The notes beneath the pieces were generated by a model. The model saw nothing but the letters and a program-made list of their open reading frames with translations. It was not told where the DNA came from and made no database searches. The position numbers were made by a program, and so were the translations under genes. A stretch of 8,691 nt of DNA from Ramlibacter sp. (lineage in GTDB: Bacteria > Pseudomonadota > Gammaproteobacteria > Burkholderiales > Burkholderiaceae_C), in NCBI GenBank assembly GCA_023701085.1, contig JAMPXR010000088.1:1-8691 (forward strand), written 5' to 3'. Of the stretch, positions 6,334 to 8,691 are shown one piece after another. How positions within the stretch are numbered: the first letter of the stretch is position 1; every line of letters starts with the position of its first letter.

Positions 6334-7107
6334 TCACAGCAGGAAGGGCCGGCCCGCCACCGGCGTGCTGGGCACGGCCATGTCCTGCCGCGCCATGATG
6401 CCGGCCTCGTAGGCGATGCGCCCCGCTTCGATGCCGAGCCTGAAGGCGCGGGCCATCGCCACCGGGTCGTCGGCCTGCGCCACCGCCGTGTTCAGCAGGA
6501 TGGCGTCGAAACCCATCTCCATGGCCTGCACCGCGTCCTTGGGCGAGCCGATGCCGGCGTCCACCACCAGCGGCACGCCCGGCAGGCGCGCGCGCAGCGT
6601 GCGCAGTGCGGTGGGGTTGACCAGCCCCTGGCCCGAGCCGATCGGCGCGCCCCAGGGCATGAGGATGCGGCAGCCGGCATCGAGCAGGCGCTGGCAGGCC
6701 ACCAGGTCGTCGGTGCAGTAGGGAAAGACCTCGAAGCCGCCCCGCACCAGTTCGCGCGCGGCGGCCAGCGTCTCGAACGGGTCCGGCTGCAGCGTGTACT
6801 CGTCGCCCAGCACTTCCAGCTTGATCCAGTTGGTCTCGTACAGCTCGCGCGCCATCTTGGCGATGGCGATGGCCTCCTTGGCCGTGTAGCAGCCGGCCGT
6901 GTTGGGCAGCACGTGCGCGCCGCTGGCGCGGATCAGCGGCAGGTCGTTGGGCGTGCCGCCGGCGGCCAGCTGGCGCTTCAGGCCCACGGTGACCACCTGC
7001 GCGCCCGAGGCGGCGATGGCCTGCTGCAGCACGGCGGGGGAGGGGTAGCGTGCGGTGCCGAGGAAGAAGCGGCTTTGCAGTTCGACGCCGGCGATGGTGA
7101 GTGACAT
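6334..7107 (-). CDS. thiG: Thiazole synthase ThiG
   Basis: The protein has 257 residues, the normal length for this TIM-barrel enzyme. ThiG makes thiazole phosphate from 1-deoxyxylulose 5-phosphate, the dehydroglycine made by ThiO, and the sulfur on the ThiS thiocarboxylate. Motifs seen: the FFLGTARYP start (14-22), PNTAGCYTA (68-76), the Schiff-base lysine in NWIKLEV (K96), PWGAPIGSGQG (151-161), the phosphate-binding VVDAGIG (181-187) and the C-terminal ARQDMAVPSTP (239-249). It begins 5 nt after thiS, with a perfect AGGAGG formed by the ThiS diglycine codons 9 nt before the ATG. Its stop overlaps the alternative GTG of thiDE (GTGA) or sits 2 nt before the ATG used here. Nothing suggests loss of function. 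Confidence 0.97.
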   Translation of the reverse strand: MSLTIAGVELQSRFFLGTARYPSPAVLQQAIAASGAQVVTVGLKRQLAAGGTPNDLPLIRASGAHVLPNTAGCYTAKEAIAIAKMARELYETNWIKLEVLGDEYTLQPDPFETLAAARELVRGGFEVFPYCTDDLVACQRLLDAGCRILMPWGAPIGSGQGLVNPTALRTLRARLPGVPLVVDAGIGSPKDAVQAMEMGFDAILLNTAVAQADDPVAMARAFRLGIEAGRIAYEAGIMARQDMAVPSTPVAGRPFLL

Positions 7108-7112
7108 GGCGT

Positions 7113-7340
7113 TCAGCCTCCTGTGATGGCCTGGAAGGTGAAGACGGCGTCGCCTTCGCGCAGTGGCAGCTGCTCGCGCGCTTCGCGCGGCACGAACTCG
7201 CCGTTGACGGCGGTGGCCAGGGCCTGCGGCGGCAGCGCCAGCGCGGCGAGCAGGTCCGCCAGCGTGCTTCCGGCAGCGACCGTGCGCGGCTCGCCGTTGA
7301 GCGTGACCGCGGTGGCGGATGAAGACGTGACGCAGGTCAT
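7113..7340 (-). CDS. thiS: Sulfur carrier protein ThiS
   Basis: This 75-residue ubiquitin-like protein ends in the essential diglycine (FTFQAITGG). The C-terminal carboxylate is adenylated by ThiF and becomes a thiocarboxylate that delivers sulfur to ThiG. The core begins VTLNGEP (12-18) and shows LADLLAAL (28-35) and VNGEFVPR (45-52). ThiS is normally about 65-66 residues. The roughly ten extra residues at the N-terminus (MTCVTSSSAT) follow from the ATG at 7340, whose ATGA overlap with the thiO stop argues that it is the real start. There is no strong Shine-Dalgarno sequence, consistent with coupling to thiO. No thiF is in the window, so adenylation must come from elsewhere, possibly a MoeB-type enzyme. 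Confidence 0.94.
   Translation of the reverse strand: MTCVTSSSATAVTLNGEPRTVAAGSTLADLLAALALPPQALATAVNGEFVPREAREQLPLREGDAVFTFQAITGG
7117..7122 (-). promoter_or_regulatory. Perfect Shine-Dalgarno for thiG formed by the ThiS diglycine codons
   Basis: On the minus strand AGGAGG lies 9 nt before the thiG ATG (7107). It is formed from the last base of the Thr codon and the Gly-Gly codons GGA GGC that encode the functional tail of ThiS. It fixes the thiG start. Confidence 0.85.
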
Positions 7341-8356
7341 GGCAGGGCCTGCAGGGCTTCTTCCACCATGGCCGGCGCGATCAGCCAGCCGTGGCGGTAC
7401 AGGCCGTTGACGCGGGTGAGGCCCGCTTGCGTCTCCACGCGCGGCAGGTTGTCCGGCAGGGCGGGACGCAGGTTGGCCTGCGCGAGCACGATGCGCGCCT
7501 CGGCCAGCGCGGGCACCAGGCTGTGCGCGGCGGCCAGCAGCTCCACGGTCGTGCGCACCGACACGGGCGAGCGGTCCTCGCTCTCGATCGAGCTGGCGCC
7601 CACCACCACCTGATCGCCGGTGCGCGGCACCAGGTACACCGCATGGCGCGCGTGCAGCAGGCGCAGCGGCCGGCGCAGCGAGACGCCAGGCGCGTGCAGG
7701 GTGAACACTTCGCCGCGCACGCCGCGCACCGGCAGGTCGGGCCGCGCGCCGAGGCCGCGTGCATCGAACACCCAGTCGAAGCCGTGTCGCTGCCCGCCGA
7801 CCCACAGCGCGCCGGCCTCCAGCGTCTCGACGCTGCGGCCCCAGTGCCAGCGCGCGCCGGCGGCCGAGGCCGTGCTGGCCAGCGCCTGCATGGCCTGCAC
7901 GGTGTGCAGGCTGCCTTCGCCCGGCAGCAGCCAGGCATGGGCTGGACCCTGCACCGCGGGCTCGAGCTCCTTCGCCTGTTCCATGGACAGCGGCTGCGGT
8001 TCGTAGCCCGCGGGCGCCTTGCCCGTGAGGAAGTCGATGGTGCGCGCCGCCGCGCCCTCGTCGCCCCGGTGGGCGAACAGCAGGCTGCCCTCGCGCCGCA
8101 CTTCCACCGCCACGTCGAGCTGCGCCGCGATCCGCGGCCACAGTTCCAGCGAGCGCAGCCCCTGCGCGAACACATGTTCGTCCGCGCACTGCAGCTCCGC
8201 CACCGGGCACAGCATGCCGGCGGCGGCCCAGCCGGCCGCGCCGCGCGCCTCGGCATGCGCGGCCGGATCGAAGACGTCCACCGCGTGTCCCGCGCGCGCC
8301 AATTGAAAGGCCAGCAGGCGGCCTACCAGGCCGGCGCCGGCGATACCAATCTTCAT
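7337..8356 (-). CDS. thiO: FAD-dependent glycine oxidase ThiO
   Basis: This 339-residue DAO-family flavoenzyme starts with the FAD-binding Rossmann loop GAGLVG (7-12), with D30 at the end of the second strand. It closes with YRHGWLIAPAM (320-330), the C-terminal flavin-contacting segment of this family. ThiO oxidises glycine to the iminoacetate (dehydroglycine) that ThiG uses. This is the aerobic, oxygen-dependent alternative to ThiH, so the operon suits an aerobe. The gene starts 4 nt after thiC. An AAGGA Shine-Dalgarno, contained in the last Lys-Asp codons of thiC, sits 8 nt before the ATG. Its stop overlaps the thiS start (ATGA). The position between thiC and thiS makes ThiO much more likely than a generic D-amino acid oxidase. 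Confidence 0.94.
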   Translation of the reverse strand: MKIGIAGAGLVGRLLAFQLARAGHAVDVFDPAAHAEARGAAGWAAAGMLCPVAELQCADEHVFAQGLRSLELWPRIAAQLDVAVEVRREGSLLFAHRGDEGAAARTIDFLTGKAPAGYEPQPLSMEQAKELEPAVQGPAHAWLLPGEGSLHTVQAMQALASTASAAGARWHWGRSVETLEAGALWVGGQRHGFDWVFDARGLGARPDLPVRGVRGEVFTLHAPGVSLRRPLRLLHARHAVYLVPRTGDQVVVGASSIESEDRSPVSVRTTVELLAAAHSLVPALAEARIVLAQANLRPALPDNLPRVETQAGLTRVNGLYRHGWLIAPAMVEEALQALP

Positions 8357-8360
8357 GATG

Positions 8361-8691
<331 letters not shown>

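Noticed and set aside
4685..6412. 575-codon open frame on the plus strand across thiDE
   Set aside because: It is antisense to an unmistakable ThiD-ThiE fusion. It is low in complexity with no recognisable motif.
7160..7190. GCGC-rich inverted repeat inside thiS
   Set aside because: Short self-complementary GCGC runs are expected by chance at this GC content, and it lies in conserved coding sequence.
7113..8210. Long minus-strand frame ending with ThiS
   Set aside because: Only the last 75 codons are ThiS; the rest is a shadow of thiO in another frame.

Overview
GC-rich, densely packed DNA with every supported gene on the minus strand, so the window reads right to left. Base composition, an orphan Bug-type periplasmic binding protein and a thiC-thiO-thiS-thiG-thiDE order all suggest a member of the Burkholderiales. 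The best guess is Comamonadaceae (Variovorax/Acidovorax/Ramlibacter-like), as an inference from sequence style, not from a database search.

Right half (8691 to about 4715): a compact thiamine biosynthesis operon. It contains the C-terminus of thiC (HMP-P synthase), thiO (glycine oxidase), thiS (sulfur carrier), thiG (thiazole synthase) and a fused thiD-thiE gene (HMP/HMP-P kinase plus thiamine-phosphate synthase). The genes are separated by 2-5 nt or overlap by 4 nt. ThiO, ThiS and ThiG build the thiazole phosphate; ThiC and the ThiD half build HMP-PP; the ThiE half joins the two. Any TPP riboswitch would lie upstream of thiC, outside the window. The ThiD half carries an in-frame block of about 34 codons whose DNA looks like a dispersed, hairpin-rich intergenic repeat.

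Middle (4714 to 4330): about 385 nt without a credible gene. It holds a tandem 13-bp repeat, a candidate terminator for the thi operon and, next to the following gene, a perfect 13-bp palindrome that fits the FadR-type GntR operator consensus.

Left half (4329 to 1): a second, probably catabolic, operon. It contains an APH/ACAD10-11-like small-molecule kinase, an acyl-CoA synthetase, a Bug/TctC-family periplasmic binding protein and a FadR-subfamily GntR regulator that runs off the left edge. The first three genes are tightly spaced (10 nt gap, then a 4-nt ATGA overlap). The natural reading is that the regulator represses the operon through the palindrome, the Bug protein captures a carboxylic acid in the periplasm, the synthetase makes its CoA ester and the kinase acts on a hydroxyl of that ester. 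The combination recalls the kinase-plus-ligase logic of levulinate/4-hydroxyacid catabolism, but the substrate cannot be read from sequence.
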